Positions 7,443 through 16,971 of a DNA stretch of 64,000 nt are shown here, piece after piece (the first letter of the stretch is position 1; every line of letters begins with the position of its first letter). The position numbers and the translations under genes were made by a program. The stretch lies in assembly GCF_900112475.1 (NCBI RefSeq), contig NZ_FOLW01000006.1, forward strand, positions 1-64,000, read 5' to 3'. Under the pieces are notes generated by a model. The model did no database searches and had not been told where the DNA came from. It saw nothing but the letters and a program-made list of their open reading frames with translations. Origin of the DNA: Pragia fontium DSM 5563 = ATCC 49100 (GTDB lineage Bacteria > Pseudomonadota > Gammaproteobacteria > Enterobacterales > Enterobacteriaceae).

Positions 7443-7755
7443 AAATAATTGGTGATAGATAAGAACTCTTTTTGTTATCACTATTGACTATTAAATCAAC
7501 AAACACGCGTTGAGTATAGTTTGTCATTATTTTTGTTTTTATTAAAAACTATTTATTATCAATGCATTATTTGATTTTCATTAAAATGGACTTTCTCATT
7601 AGATCCTGGTGTTTTCCTATTTCATCTACAATTAAACGGTATAAACAATACTTTTTTGCTATAAGTAGTCATATTACATAACTGTTACAATACGACCATG
7701 CAATACTTAATTGCTTAATATACGTACAAAATAAGAATGATCACTGAGGTTGGGA
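7443..7755. other. Gap before tcyP, no gene seen
   Basis: AT-rich, with no frame or RNA gene I can support. It presumably holds the tcyP promoter; I cannot point to a convincing -35/-10 pair or CysB site by eye. Confidence 0.4.
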
Positions 7756-9144
7756 ATGAACATACCATTAATTATTAACGTGCTGGTCTTTATTGCAGTG
7801 CTATTTCTACTGGCACAAACACGACGCACCCAATGGAGCCTAGCGAAAAAGGTTCTGGTTGGTCTGATTGTCGGTGTTTTTTTTGGTTTAGGTTTGCAGT
7901 TAGTTTACGGTGCAGACAGCGCAATACTAAAAGAATCTATCTCTTGGTTTAATATTGTTGGTAATGGCTACGTTCAGTTGCTACAAATGATTGTTATGCC
8001 ATTAGTTTTCGTTTCGATTCTGAGTGCGGTTGCTAAACTACATAACGCTTCCTCGTTGGGTAAAATCAGCTTTCTGACCATCGGCATTTTGCTTTTTACG
8101 ACTATGATTGCCGCCATTATCGGTATTGCCATTACCCTATTATTCGGTTTGACGGCGGAAGGCTTGGTTCAAGGCGCTCAGGAAACGGCTCGTTTAGGCG
8201 CGATTGAGACCAATTATATTGGTAAAGTTGCCGATCTGACGACACCACAGCTGATTCTTTCCTTTATTCCAAAGAATCCATTTGCTGATTTAACTGGCGC
8301 AAATCCAACATCTATTATTAGTGTTGTTATCTTCGCGGCTTTCCTGGGCATAGCATCATTACAACTGCTGAAAGATGATGAAGTTAAGGGACGGCGGGTT
8401 TTAACCGCGATTGATACGCTACAATCTTGGGTTATGAAGCTGGTTCGTTTAGTCATTAAATTAACCCCTTATGGTGTTTTGGCTCTGATGACCAAAGTCG
8501 TGGCCGGTTCCAATATTCATGACCTGCTTAAACTTGGCGGCTTTATCATTGCTTCATATATTGCATTGGCATTAATGTTTGTCGTACACGGTATTTTATT
8601 AACGTTTAGCGGCATTAATCCGATTAAATTCTTCAAAAAAGTATTACCGGTACTCACATTTGCCTTTACCAGCCGTTCTAGTGCGGCAAGTATTCCACTC
8701 AATGTTGAAGCTCAGACTCGTCGTCTTGGCGTTCCTGAAACCATTGCGAGCTTCTCTGCTTCATTCGGTGCAACGATTGGCCAGAACGGTTGTGCGGGTA
8801 TTTATCCTGCCATGTTAGCCGTTATGGTTGCACCTACCGTGGGAATTAACCCTTTTGACCCAATGTGGATTGCAACGCTGGTTGCCATTGTAACCATTAG
8901 TTCCGTTGGCGTTGCTGGCGTGGGTGGTGGCGCTACATTTGCAGCATTAATTGTTTTGCCAACCATGGGATTACCAGTAACGTTAGTTGCCCTGCTGATT
9001 TCTGTTGAACCATTAATCGATATGGGTCGTACCGCCCTGAACGTTAACGGTTCGATGACGGCAGGAACCATTACCAGCCAGATCCTGAAAGAAACCGATA
9101 AGTCAGTGTTTGAATCTGAGGATGATGAGCTCGCTCATCGTTAA
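7756..9144 (+). CDS. tcyP: L-cystine transporter TcyP (YdjN type)
   Basis: 462 residues, polytopic inner-membrane carrier of the dicarboxylate/amino acid:cation symporter (DAACS) family that takes up cystine. Start ATG 7756, preceded by GAGG; a TTG six bases earlier is less likely. The N terminus ([12 protein letters not shown], then LLAQTRR) is that of YdjN/TcyP. Family marks include the serine-rich hairpin [20 protein letters not shown] and the unwound-helix substrate region around [16 protein letters not shown]-like residues (here [16 protein letters not shown]). Length agrees with E. coli YdjN (463). Single gene with its own hairpin downstream. Confidence 0.93.
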   Translation: MNIPLIINVLVFIAVLFLLAQTRRTQWSLAKKVLVGLIVGVFFGLGLQLVYGADSAILKESISWFNIVGNGYVQLLQMIVMPLVFVSILSAVAKLHNASSLGKISFLTIGILLFTTMIAAIIGIAITLLFGLTAEGLVQGAQETARLGAIETNYIGKVADLTTPQLILSFIPKNPFADLTGANPTSIISVVIFAAFLGIASLQLLKDDEVKGRRVLTAIDTLQSWVMKLVRLVIKLTPYGVLALMTKVVAGSNIHDLLKLGGFIIASYIALALMFVVHGILLTFSGINPIKFFKKVLPVLTFAFTSRSSAASIPLNVEAQTRRLGVPETIASFSASFGATIGQNGCAGIYPAMLAVMVAPTVGINPFDPMWIATLVAIVTISSVGVAGVGGGATFAALIVLPTMGLPVTLVALLISVEPLIDMGRTALNVNGSMTAGTITSQILKETDKSVFESEDDELAHR

Positions 9145-9170
9145 TCATAACTAATCAATAAACGACTTAA

Positions 9171-9197
9171 AAATGCAGCCTACGGGCTGCATTCTTG
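9171..9197 (+). terminator. Terminator of tcyP
   Basis: Arms TGCAGCC and GGCTGCA around a TACG loop, with flanking AAA/TTC and a short T-rich tail, 30 nt after the stop. Confidence 0.65.
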
Positions 9198-9313
9198 TTT
9201 CACACTTCTACAAAACCTGAAGAAGCTTGAAATTAAAAAAGATACGATCTGATAAAATCAGTACGTTTACTCTTGGCTATCTAAAGCAAACTACGTCTTC
9301 TCTGAGGGAAAAA

Positions 9314-9652
9314 ATGAAAAAATTATTACTGGCACTAACGGCATCAGCGTTTTTTATTGGTGTACCTCTTACCACCTCTGCAGCAACCTGTGATGAGATC
9401 AAGGCGGAGATATCCCAGAAAATTATTAGTAATGGTGTGCCTGAATCCGGCTTTCAGCTGAATTTAATTCCAGCAGAACAGACTGAACCCACTGAAGGAA
9501 AAGTTGTTGGTAACTGCGATCGAGGCCAACAGAAAATTATCTATATTCGTGGTGATGTCTCTCAGATACAGCAGCCAGCCACCACTTCAGAGCCCGCTCC
9601 TGTCGTAGAGGAACCGAAACAAGAAGCCCCTCAACCTCAAACCCAACCATAA
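9314..9652 (+). CDS. DUF1161 family periplasmic protein
   Basis: 112 residues. Start ATG 9314 is set by GAGGG 6-10 nt upstream and by the signal peptide that follows (MKKLLLALTASAFF to TTSAA). The mature part begins ATCDEIKAEISQKI and continues through VVGNCDRGQQKIIYIRG, the DUF1161 signature with two conserved cysteines that may form a disulphide. An unusual Pro/Glu/Gln-rich tail of about 30 residues follows. Function of the family is unknown. Confidence 0.8.
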   Translation: MKKLLLALTASAFFIGVPLTTSAATCDEIKAEISQKIISNGVPESGFQLNLIPAEQTEPTEGKVVGNCDRGQQKIIYIRGDVSQIQQPATTSEPAPVVEEPKQEAPQPQTQP

Positions 9653-10096
9653 GAACGGGTTTAACAAGCAGTCACCTTGGTATTGAGTTGGCTGCTTGTT
9701 GACTGAATTCACGATTAATCTGAATTTTTATATTCTTTCTGACGGTATTCCATTATTACCCTTCACCCATTGGTGACATTGTCACTAAATGTGTTAAAAA
9801 AAGTTCAATCTCCCTCCAACCCTGATGTTACCGTACTTGAGCAGCCAGGTGCTGTAATTTTAAACACCACTAATTTACCTGATAGTTTGGCATTACCTTA
9901 ATCATGATGTTATACCTTTAAAGGTCAGCAGTTTGGGGAAATGCTGACATCCCGTTTTTTATCGATATTTTTTGCTAAAAAAATCCGCGATTTACAATAT
10001 TTTACCTCACTTCGTTTGGCTAATTCCTATTAGTGACGAACTCTCTTTCCCTGATGGTTTTCACCATCAAAATAGTTGATCTTATCTGGAGGAGAC
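9653..10096. other. Gap with two hairpins and a matS site
   Basis: A hairpin with arms ACAAGCAG (9664-9671) and CTGCTTGT (9692-9699) follows the DUF1161 gene. A second, GTCAGCA (9924-9930) and TGCTGAC (9942-9948) followed by a T-run at 9955, looks like an intrinsic terminator with no gene before it. An open frame without a good start runs through about 9730-9900 and may be a decayed gene. The promoter of the following ABC operon should lie in 9960-10090. Confidence 0.45.
9773..9785. other. matS site (MatP binding), copy 1
   Basis: GTGACATTGTCAC is a perfect match to the matS consensus GTGACRNYGTCAC. MatP binds such sites only in the Ter macrodomain of enterobacterial chromosomes and keeps sister termini together until division. 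Confidence 0.9.
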
Positions 10097-10813
10097 ATGC
10101 ATAAATCGGCGTTATTAAAACGAATGTTTATTGGAGGTTTGTTGCTTTTTGCCGTCCTTGCCCTGCTAATTTATGGCATTGGTATCGACTTATTAAAACA
10201 ACATTCCGACGATCTTCGTTATCTTGGTAAGCAGCATATGTTTTTGGTTGGTTGTTCGATGCTGTTAGCCTTAATTATTGGTTTACCCAGTGGGGTTCTA
10301 CTGAGCCGTTCATTTGCCCACCGTTGGGCAGAATCAGCCATGCAGATATTTAACGTAGGCAACACATTACCACCATTAGCCGTTCTGGCTTTAGCCATGT
10401 TGGTGGTTGGTATTGGTGATAAACCCGCTATCTTTGCTCTGTTCCTGGCTTCCCTATTACCCATTGTACGTAATACCTATTCAGGACTCAGATCGATTCC
10501 ACCTTCATTAATTGAAGCCGCCAACAGTATTGGCATGACCCCTATGCAGCGCTTAATGAAAGTGGAATTACCCAATGCCTTACCAGTCATTATGTCAGGT
10601 GTCAGAGTGTCGGCAGCCATTAACGTTGGAACAGTACCGTTAACCTTTCTGATTGGTGCCAGCAGCTATGGTGAGCTGATTTTCCCCGGAATATATCTGA
10701 ATGATTTTCCATTGCTAATTTTGGGAGCTGCCGCGACAGCGTTCATTGCTTTAGCCCTTGATACGCTCCTTGCCGGCCTGAGTTATTTACTGAGCCCTCA
10801 ACTGGCACGATAA
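10097..10813 (+). CDS. osmY: Osmoprotectant ABC transporter permease (OsmY type)
   Basis: 238 residues, inner-membrane permease with about five or six helices. Start ATG 10097 follows GGAGGAG. The EAA loop that contacts the ATPase is visible as EAANSIGMTPMQRLMKVELP. It is the first gene of a permease, binding-protein, permease, ATPase operon, the composition of Salmonella OsmU (osmVWXY), which imports glycine betaine and choline-O-sulfate. The symbol refers to that transporter and not to the unrelated E. coli osmY. Exact assignment of the two permeases rests on operon position. Confidence 0.82.
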   Translation: MHKSALLKRMFIGGLLLFAVLALLIYGIGIDLLKQHSDDLRYLGKQHMFLVGCSMLLALIIGLPSGVLLSRSFAHRWAESAMQIFNVGNTLPPLAVLALAMLVVGIGDKPAIFALFLASLLPIVRNTYSGLRSIPPSLIEAANSIGMTPMQRLMKVELPNALPVIMSGVRVSAAINVGTVPLTFLIGASSYGELIFPGIYLNDFPLLILGAAATAFIALALDTLLAGLSYLLSPQLAR

Positions 10814-10846
10814 GTAAGGCATAAACCACAATCGATATGGAATATT

Positions 10847-11776
10847 ATGAATAAATTCAAAAAATTATGTTCACAATGGCAACGAACTATTGGATATGGA
10901 ATGCTCTCTGCTTTATTCATGTTCAGCGGCTTTGCAAACTCAGAATCACTGGTTCTGGCCAGTAAAAACTTCACCGAACAGCATATTTTGTCAGCCATGA
11001 CCGTCCAGTATTTGCGAACTAAAGGCATTGCGATTACACCTAAGACTGATTTGGCATCGACAATCATTCGTACCGCTATGCTCAATAAACAGGTTGATTT
11101 AGCCTGGGAATATACCGGGACGTCACTCATTGTTTATAACCATATTAATCAGCCCATGTCGGCTGAAGACACTTATAACATGGTTAAAGAACTGGATGGT
11201 AAACAGGGAATTATCTGGCTGGAGCCGGCCAAGATGAATAATACCTATGCGTTTGCCATGCAACGCAAGCGTGCGGAACAAGAGAATATTCATACCCTTT
11301 CACAACTGGTTGAACGCATTTCACTGATACAAAAAACTGATGCCAAACATAACTGGATGATTGGCTTTGATCCTGAGTTCGTTAATCGTTCAGATGGTTT
11401 GAAACCCATGCAAAAAGCCTATTCGATGAATCTGGAACGTCCGCAAATTCGCCAGATGGATCCCGGTTTAGTCTATAACGCGATTCGCGATGGGTTTGTT
11501 GATGTCGGGCTTATTTACGCCACAGACGGACGGGTTAAAGGTTTTGATTTGCTGGTACTAAAGGATGATAAAGGATTCTTCCCAAGTTACGCTGTCACGC
11601 CAACCGTTCGAGCCGACGTACTAAAATCGACACCAGGCTTAGCTGAAGCGCTAAATACCCTATCTCGTTTGTTAAATAACGACGTTATTTCTGAATTGAA
11701 TGCCAAAGTGGATATTGAACATCAATCCGCAGAACTGGTTGCAGCTCAATTCTTAAAAGACAACGGACTACTCTAG
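10847..11776 (+). CDS. osmX: Osmoprotectant ABC transporter substrate-binding protein (OsmX type)
   Basis: 309 residues with a signal peptide (hydrophobic stretch of about residues 15-32, ending FANSE). [20 protein letters not shown] is the typical N terminus of OpuAC/ProX-like (cluster F) binding proteins, and [13 protein letters not shown] the typical hinge region. The protein binds quaternary amines in the periplasm and delivers them to the permeases on either side of it. It lies 33 nt after the first permease and 10 nt before the second. Confidence 0.87.
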   Translation: MNKFKKLCSQWQRTIGYGMLSALFMFSGFANSESLVLASKNFTEQHILSAMTVQYLRTKGIAITPKTDLASTIIRTAMLNKQVDLAWEYTGTSLIVYNHINQPMSAEDTYNMVKELDGKQGIIWLEPAKMNNTYAFAMQRKRAEQENIHTLSQLVERISLIQKTDAKHNWMIGFDPEFVNRSDGLKPMQKAYSMNLERPQIRQMDPGLVYNAIRDGFVDVGLIYATDGRVKGFDLLVLKDDKGFFPSYAVTPTVRADVLKSTPGLAEALNTLSRLLNNDVISELNAKVDIEHQSAELVAAQFLKDNGLL

Positions 11777-11786
11777 GAGGCAAATA

Positions 11787-12434
11787 ATGGAAACGCTTGC
11801 ATATATGTGGCAAGACGCGGGCTATATTGCCGGCCTGACCGGTCAGCATATGATGTTGGTCAGTGTTGCCGTTGGATTAGCGATTGTTATCGGTGTGCCT
11901 CTTGGTATTACTATCGTACGTTATAAATGGTTGGCGACACCCATACTCAGTTTGGCCACAGTCGTATTAACCATTCCTTCCATTGCGCTATTTGGCTTAA
12001 TGATTCCGGTATTCTCTATTATTGGTCAGGGAATTGGCGTGGTGCCAGCCGTTACGGCGGTGTTCTTATACTCCCTACTGCCCATTGTGCGTAATACCCA
12101 TATCGCCTTAAGCAACCTGCCTAATGGGTTACGTGAAGCCGGTCGTGGAATTGGTATGACTTTTTGGCAGCGTTTACGTTGGGTTGAAATCCCGATGGCG
12201 CTTCCGGTTATTTTTGGCGGTGTACGTACCGCAGTAGTTATGAATATTGGTGTTATGGCGATCGCGGCGGTGATTGGGGCCGGTGGATTGGGCCTATTGC
12301 TGCTGCATGGTATCAGCCGGAGCGATCCTAGATTGCTGATTGCCGGCGCCATCATGGTTAGCTTGCTGGCTATTGCGATGGATTGGTTACTCCACCGTTT
12401 ACAACTCGCCCTAACGCCCAAAGGAATTCGATAA
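11787..12434 (+). CDS. osmW: Osmoprotectant ABC transporter permease (OsmW type)
   Basis: 215 residues, about five membrane helices, with the EAA loop EAGRGIGMTFWQRLRWVEIP. A strong AGGAGG stands 7 nt before the ATG. The stop codon shares one base with the ATG of the ATPase gene (TAATG), so the two are translationally coupled. It forms the channel together with the first permease of the operon. Confidence 0.87.
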   Translation: METLAYMWQDAGYIAGLTGQHMMLVSVAVGLAIVIGVPLGITIVRYKWLATPILSLATVVLTIPSIALFGLMIPVFSIIGQGIGVVPAVTAVFLYSLLPIVRNTHIALSNLPNGLREAGRGIGMTFWQRLRWVEIPMALPVIFGGVRTAVVMNIGVMAIAAVIGAGGLGLLLLHGISRSDPRLLIAGAIMVSLLAIAMDWLLHRLQLALTPKGIR

Positions 12435-13570
12435 TGATAAAATTAGAAAATCTCACCAAACAGTTTAAACAAAAAAGTGGTAAAGCGCTTAATGCCGTTG
12501 ATCATGTGAATCTCCACGTACCGTCAGGTGAAATGTGCGTATTATTAGGCCCTTCCGGTTGTGGTAAAACCACCACACTGAAAATGATTAATCGCCTGAT
12601 AACGCCTACCAGCGGGAGAATTTTGATAAATGGTGAAGATACTTCAGGTTTGGATACGGTAACGCTACGCCGAAAAATTGGCTACGTTATCCAGCAAATT
12701 GGTCTATTTCCCAATATGACCATTGAAGAAAATATTACCATCGTACCAAGGATGCTGGGCTGGAATAAAAAAGCCTGTCAAGAACGTGCTTGTGAGCTAA
12801 TGGATATGGTTGCGTTAGATCCCAAGCGCTTTTTAAAGCGCTATCCGAGAGAAATGTCCGGTGGTCAACAGCAGCGTATTGGCGTTATTCGCGCTTTGGC
12901 TGCGGATCCTCCGGTACTCTTGATGGATGAACCTTTTGGTGCTGTTGACCCAATCAATCGTGAATCTATTCAAAATGAGTTTCAGGAGATGCAGCGTAAG
13001 CTGAAAAAAACCGTCATCTTAGTGAGCCATGATATTGATGAAGCCCTGAAACTAGGTGACCGAATTGCGGTATTTCGCCAAGGAAGAATTGTCCAATGTG
13101 CCACACCAGATGAACTCTTGGCTAAACCGGCGGATGAGTTTGTTGGTTCCTTTGTTGGTCAGGACAGAACCCTTAAACGCCTGCTATTGGTGCAGGCCGG
13201 CGATGTCACCGATATGCAGGAAACGTTAACCGTCCAACGATCAACGCCGATGAGTGAAGCCTTCAGTATTATGGATGACAACGATATGCGTTCTATTATT
13301 GTGGTTAATGATGATGAGAAACCACTTGGATTTATTAAGCGTCGTGAAGCGCGCGGCACTGACGGGGTTTGCGGTGATTTTACTCACCCGATCACCATAA
13401 CTGCCCGGGCGGAAGAGAATTTACGAGTAGTATTGTCCAAGCTGTATGAGCACAACATGGTATGGATGCCGATAGTTGATGAAGAAGGCCGCTATAGCGG
13501 TGAGATATCTCAGGATTACATCGCCAGCTATCTCAGTTCCGGTCGTACTCGCCGTAAGTTATCAGCCTAG
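12434..13570 (+). CDS. osmV: Osmoprotectant ABC transporter ATPase with CBS domains (OsmV type)
   Basis: 378 residues. Start ATG 12434 overlaps the preceding stop. Walker A GPSGCGKTT at residues 39-47, a Q-loop region YVIQQIGLFP, signature MSGGQQQRIG, Walker B VLLMDEP and the switch VSHDID are all present. The C-terminal 120 residues form a tandem CBS module, which in OpuA-type transporters senses ionic strength. It powers betaine-type uptake. A hairpin terminator follows at 13614. Confidence 0.92.
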   Translation: MIKLENLTKQFKQKSGKALNAVDHVNLHVPSGEMCVLLGPSGCGKTTTLKMINRLITPTSGRILINGEDTSGLDTVTLRRKIGYVIQQIGLFPNMTIEENITIVPRMLGWNKKACQERACELMDMVALDPKRFLKRYPREMSGGQQQRIGVIRALAADPPVLLMDEPFGAVDPINRESIQNEFQEMQRKLKKTVILVSHDIDEALKLGDRIAVFRQGRIVQCATPDELLAKPADEFVGSFVGQDRTLKRLLLVQAGDVTDMQETLTVQRSTPMSEAFSIMDDNDMRSIIVVNDDEKPLGFIKRREARGTDGVCGDFTHPITITARAEENLRVVLSKLYEHNMVWMPIVDEEGRYSGEISQDYIASYLSSGRTRRKLSA

Positions 13571-13580
13571 ATTGATATTG

Positions 13581-13593
13581 GTGACATTGTCAC
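13581..13593. other. matS site, copy 2
   Basis: GTGACATTGTCAC, a perfect consensus match lying 10 bases after the osmV stop. Seven further bases are also shared with copy 1, making 20 identical bases in direct orientation at 9769-9788 and 13577-13596. Confidence 0.9.
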
Positions 13594-13613
13594 TAATTGA
13601 TAAATGCTAAAAT

Positions 13614-13644
13614 AAAAGCGCCCTCTTTAATTGGGGCGCTTTTT
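13614..13644 (+). terminator. Terminator between osmV and ydfG
   Basis: Arms AGCGCCC (13617-13623) and GGGCGCT (13634-13640), preceded by AAAA and followed by TTTT, so it can work on both strands for the two converging genes. Confidence 0.8.
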
Positions 13645-13657
13645 GTCGGGTTTAGAA

Positions 13658-14404
13658 CTAGCCTTTCACTATTTTTAGCGGTGAGAAGCTTTGTGCTACC
13701 GGCATTAATTCAATGCGATTGACGTTAACGTGAGCGGGTTGAGTGGCGATCCAGAATACCGTTTCAGCAATATCCGCTGACGTTAATGGCTGTACATTTT
13801 CATATAGGCTCGCCGCTTTAGTATCATCACCTTTAAAGCGCACGTTAGAAAACTCAGTAGTTCCACACAGGCCCGGTTCAACATCCGTTACTCGAATTGC
13901 GGTACCGGCTAAATCTGCACGCAAATTCAGACTAAACTGCTTAACAAATGCTTTTGTCGCCCCATAAACATTACCGCCAGGGTACGGATAGGTACCTGCA
14001 ATCGAACCGATGTTAATCACATGTCCACGGTTTTGTTCAACCATTTGCGGCAAAATAGCGTGAGTGACGGAAGCCAGCGCGGTCACATTGGTATTGATCA
14101 TGGTTACCCAGTCATTAAAGTCCGCCTTATTGGCCATCTCCAGCCCAAGTGCCAAACCAGCATTATTCACCAATAAATCAATTTGCTTAAACGGTGCGGG
14201 TAAGTTTTGTAAAACATCTAATAGTTTCTCACGATCGCAAACATCCAGTTCAACGGGCAAAAACTTATCCCCTAACTCTGTTTTAAGCTGTTGAAGACGT
14301 TCCAGACGACGGGCTACACCGATAACATAATGTCCTTCAGTAACAAATTTTTTAACAATAGCCTGACCAAAACCGGCCGATGCACCGGTAACAAAAACAA
14401 CCAT
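13658..14404 (-). CDS. ydfG: NADP-dependent 3-hydroxy acid / L-allo-threonine dehydrogenase YdfG
   Basis: 248 residues, same length as E. coli YdfG. Classical short-chain dehydrogenase: cofactor loop VTGASAGFGQAI near the N terminus with RR following the second strand (NADP preference), NNAG at about 85-88, catalytic Ser in NIGSIAG, and YGATK with the active Tyr and Lys. EPGLCGTTEFSNVRFKGDD is the YdfG-specific segment. It oxidises serine, allo-threonine and 3-hydroxy acids and can reduce malonic semialdehyde. Monocistronic; ATG preceded by GGGGAA. Confidence 0.93.
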   Translation of the reverse strand: MVVFVTGASAGFGQAIVKKFVTEGHYVIGVARRLERLQQLKTELGDKFLPVELDVCDREKLLDVLQNLPAPFKQIDLLVNNAGLALGLEMANKADFNDWVTMINTNVTALASVTHAILPQMVEQNRGHVINIGSIAGTYPYPGGNVYGATKAFVKQFSLNLRADLAGTAIRVTDVEPGLCGTTEFSNVRFKGDDTKAASLYENVQPLTSADIAETVFWIATQPAHVNVNRIELMPVAQSFSPLKIVKG

Positions 14405-14517
14405 AATATTTCCCCTTGTCTGTTATTAGTGAGCCTATTCAGTGACGGATAAGCAGCCATCAGCATACGAATAACGATCTGAATAGTCACCTATATTTAT
14501 ATCAGTCAGGTATTTGA

Positions 14518-15204
14518 TTAGTAAGACGGTGATAAAACCGATGCCATCTGAGTCAAATCAATAAAACCCGTTAAATCGCGCTCTTCTGGCCGACCGAGAT
14601 AAGGTAATTCACCAATCAGTGGAGCTGGGATATTCTGTTGTAAAGCAGCGATGGTCTCGGCGTAATATGCCAGACCGGGGTTAATACGATTTGCTACCCA
14701 GCCAGCAATTTTCAACCCATCACGAGTAATGGCTTCTGCAGTGAGAATTGCGTGATTAATACAGCCCAACTGAATACCGACCACCAGAATAACCGGTAAT
14801 TTTTCTTCAATTACCCAGTCAGATACGGGGCGCATTCCATTAAGTAAAAAACGCCAGCCGCCAGTACCTTCAACAATAACACAATCTGCTAAAGACCCGA
14901 GTTTATTTAACCCAGCGGAAAGTCTGGCGTAGTTCATGGGTTCGTCGTGATAAGTCAGCGCTGCGTGGTTTTCAATAATGATCGGGTTAATATCTTCGTA
15001 AGGCACGGCAACAGATGACGATGATTGCAGAATCAGCGCATCGTGATTTCTTGCACCCTCTTCAGTGCTGTGAGAAGCAATAGCGATAGGTTTATATCCT
15101 ACGGCTCTTTTCCCTTGTTTTATAAATGATTGTAACAGCGCACGAGAAACAACAGTTTTACCCACTTCAGTACAGGTACCCGTTACAAAAAATCGATTCG
15201 GCAT
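14518..15204 (-). CDS. bioD2: Dethiobiotin synthase paralogue BioD2 (YnfK)
   Basis: 228 residues. Start ATG 15204 gives MPNRFFVTGT, matching the E. coli YnfK N terminus, with GGAGT upstream; a GTG at 15216 is possible. The P-loop reads GTCTEVGKTVVSRAL, KPIA and VEGTGGW are the diaminopelargonate-binding and Mg regions, and NRINPGL the nucleotide-base region. It would close the ureido ring of dethiobiotin with ATP and CO2. Whether it is the main or an accessory enzyme cannot be told here. It lies next to mlc, as in E. coli. Confidence 0.9.
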   Translation of the reverse strand: MPNRFFVTGTCTEVGKTVVSRALLQSFIKQGKRAVGYKPIAIASHSTEEGARNHDALILQSSSSVAVPYEDINPIIIENHAALTYHDEPMNYARLSAGLNKLGSLADCVIVEGTGGWRFLLNGMRPVSDWVIEEKLPVILVVGIQLGCINHAILTAEAITRDGLKIAGWVANRINPGLAYYAETIAALQQNIPAPLIGELPYLGRPEERDLTGFIDLTQMASVLSPSY

Positions 15205-15458
15205 AAAGGTAATCACTCCGAAACCTTCAACTAAAACGGTTAAGACGTATCAGTTAGCCGGTTACTCAATCTAGAAATCGTGAAATAAAAATGAACCAAC
15301 ACTCTGTGATATTCATCCCAATAGCAAAAGTCTAGGCTATGGTTAAATTGAATAGATTGCGTTAGCTCAATATTTACTGCATCAGATAGGATAATTTTAT
15401 AAAACAAAGCGTTATACCAATTAAGGGGTAATTGCTGAAGTTAACGCATTGAAAGCAG

Positions 15459-16676
15459 TTATCCTTGCAAAAGTTTAACTAGCAGAGCGCCGTTATATAG
15501 CGCCATTTTTACCAATGCCGCACCTGGCATTGTTCCTTGGTTAATAAAGTGAGTTGGAGCAAGACGAATATTGGTGCTGTATTGCGGTAAAGATTGCTGC
15601 CTGACGCTGTTTTCAATCGCGGGATAGAGAATAGCGGAAGAACGATTAAGGGGAGATCCAATAATAATTTTCTCTGGATTAAAGATATTCACCATGACCG
15701 CGGCAATCTGTCCGACGCTGTGTCCCACATGTTGAATAATCTCGGTAGCTAACTGGTCACCTTCATTGGCAGCATTACATAGATTCTCAATAGTTAGCGG
15801 AGCATGATGTAGTGCCGATTCTGGATGTGTGTTCAACCGTTGTTGGGTTTGCTCCAGAATACTGCCCATACTGGCGATGGTTTCCAGACAGCCATGATTG
15901 CCGCAGTAACAAGCCTTACCGTTAGGATCAACTTGCGTATGCCCTATTTCTATATGGCTGCCTGAATCAGCATGTAAAACGCGTCCATCGGTGATCACGG
16001 AAGCGCCGACAATATCATCAATAACCAATTGAATCACATTTTGGCAACCTACCGCTGCGCCATATAGCGCCTCACTGATTGCCCAGGCAGATACATCATG
16101 CTGAACATAAACGGGTAGCCCAGTTCTTTGACTCAACATTGGCCCAAGAGGAACATTCTCTTGGTTATAAAACGGCATTTTATGCACGATGCCGGATGTT
16201 GCATCAACAATGCCCGGCAGTGTTATGGCGATAGCCGTTAATCGTTCAAGCTGTTTCTGATGACGATTAAAAAAAGATTCAATTTGAGCGATAAAACGCT
16301 CTAACCATGACGCACTATGATCAATAGGAAAATCGATTTGTTCTTCAATAATGACCTGATTACTGAGATCTCTTAAAGCTAATGTCAAATAACCGTAGTG
16401 AATACGTCCAGTTAAATAGTGCCATGCTTGGGTATCCAGTTCGACGCCAACCGCAGGACGCCCTCGGCTACCTACTTCATTAAACTCGGTTTCTTTAACT
16501 AAATGCGCATCAAACAATTCACGCACAATTTTGGTAATACTGGCGGGAGCCAATTGGGAAACTTTTGACAGATCTATCCGTGAAATGGGGCCATATTGAT
16601 CGATTAACCGATATACCGCACCGGTATTTATTTGTTTTATATGGTCAATATGTCCTGGCTGTCCTTCTCTATTCAC
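15459..16676 (-). CDS. mlc: Transcriptional repressor Mlc (DgsA)
   Basis: 405 residues, ROK family. The N-terminal winged helix (SRIDLSKVSQLAPASITKIV) binds operators of glucose-PTS genes such as ptsG; PTS EIIB-Glc sequesters it when glucose is transported. The zinc-binding site is visible as HTQVDPNGKACYCGNHGC, and the C-terminal amphipathic stretch NGALLVKLLQG agrees with the helix needed for EIIB contact. Length equals the E. coli protein (406). Gene neighbourhood bioD2-mlc-ynfM is the E. coli order minus ynfL. Confidence 0.95.
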   Translation of the reverse strand: MNREGQPGHIDHIKQINTGAVYRLIDQYGPISRIDLSKVSQLAPASITKIVRELFDAHLVKETEFNEVGSRGRPAVGVELDTQAWHYLTGRIHYGYLTLALRDLSNQVIIEEQIDFPIDHSASWLERFIAQIESFFNRHQKQLERLTAIAITLPGIVDATSGIVHKMPFYNQENVPLGPMLSQRTGLPVYVQHDVSAWAISEALYGAAVGCQNVIQLVIDDIVGASVITDGRVLHADSGSHIEIGHTQVDPNGKACYCGNHGCLETIASMGSILEQTQQRLNTHPESALHHAPLTIENLCNAANEGDQLATEIIQHVGHSVGQIAAVMVNIFNPEKIIIGSPLNRSSAILYPAIENSVRQQSLPQYSTNIRLAPTHFINQGTMPGAALVKMALYNGALLVKLLQG

Positions 16677-16971
16677 ACTGCTGCCCCTGAATACCGCTCA
16701 ATATAGTTGGATCTAATAACCCATAATGTTCACATGATGTCATGTATAATAAAAATGCGATGAATTAGTTGATAGAAATGACGATAAACAAGATTGATAT
16801 TTATTGCTATGTCTAAGAACGTTTCATAAGAAAATTTTGTTGTTAATACTGTGTATCAAAAAGCAAATTGGCATTTTCAGGCTAATACAAACATCGATTC
16901 TGGATTATCGTTTACCCAATAGCTTTTGTCACCAATGTATAGTCTTATTTTCCAGATTCTGAGGACATCTC

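Noticed and set aside
12026-12421. 131-codon frame opposite osmW
   Set aside because: Antisense shadow of a membrane protein gene, without a ribosome-binding site.
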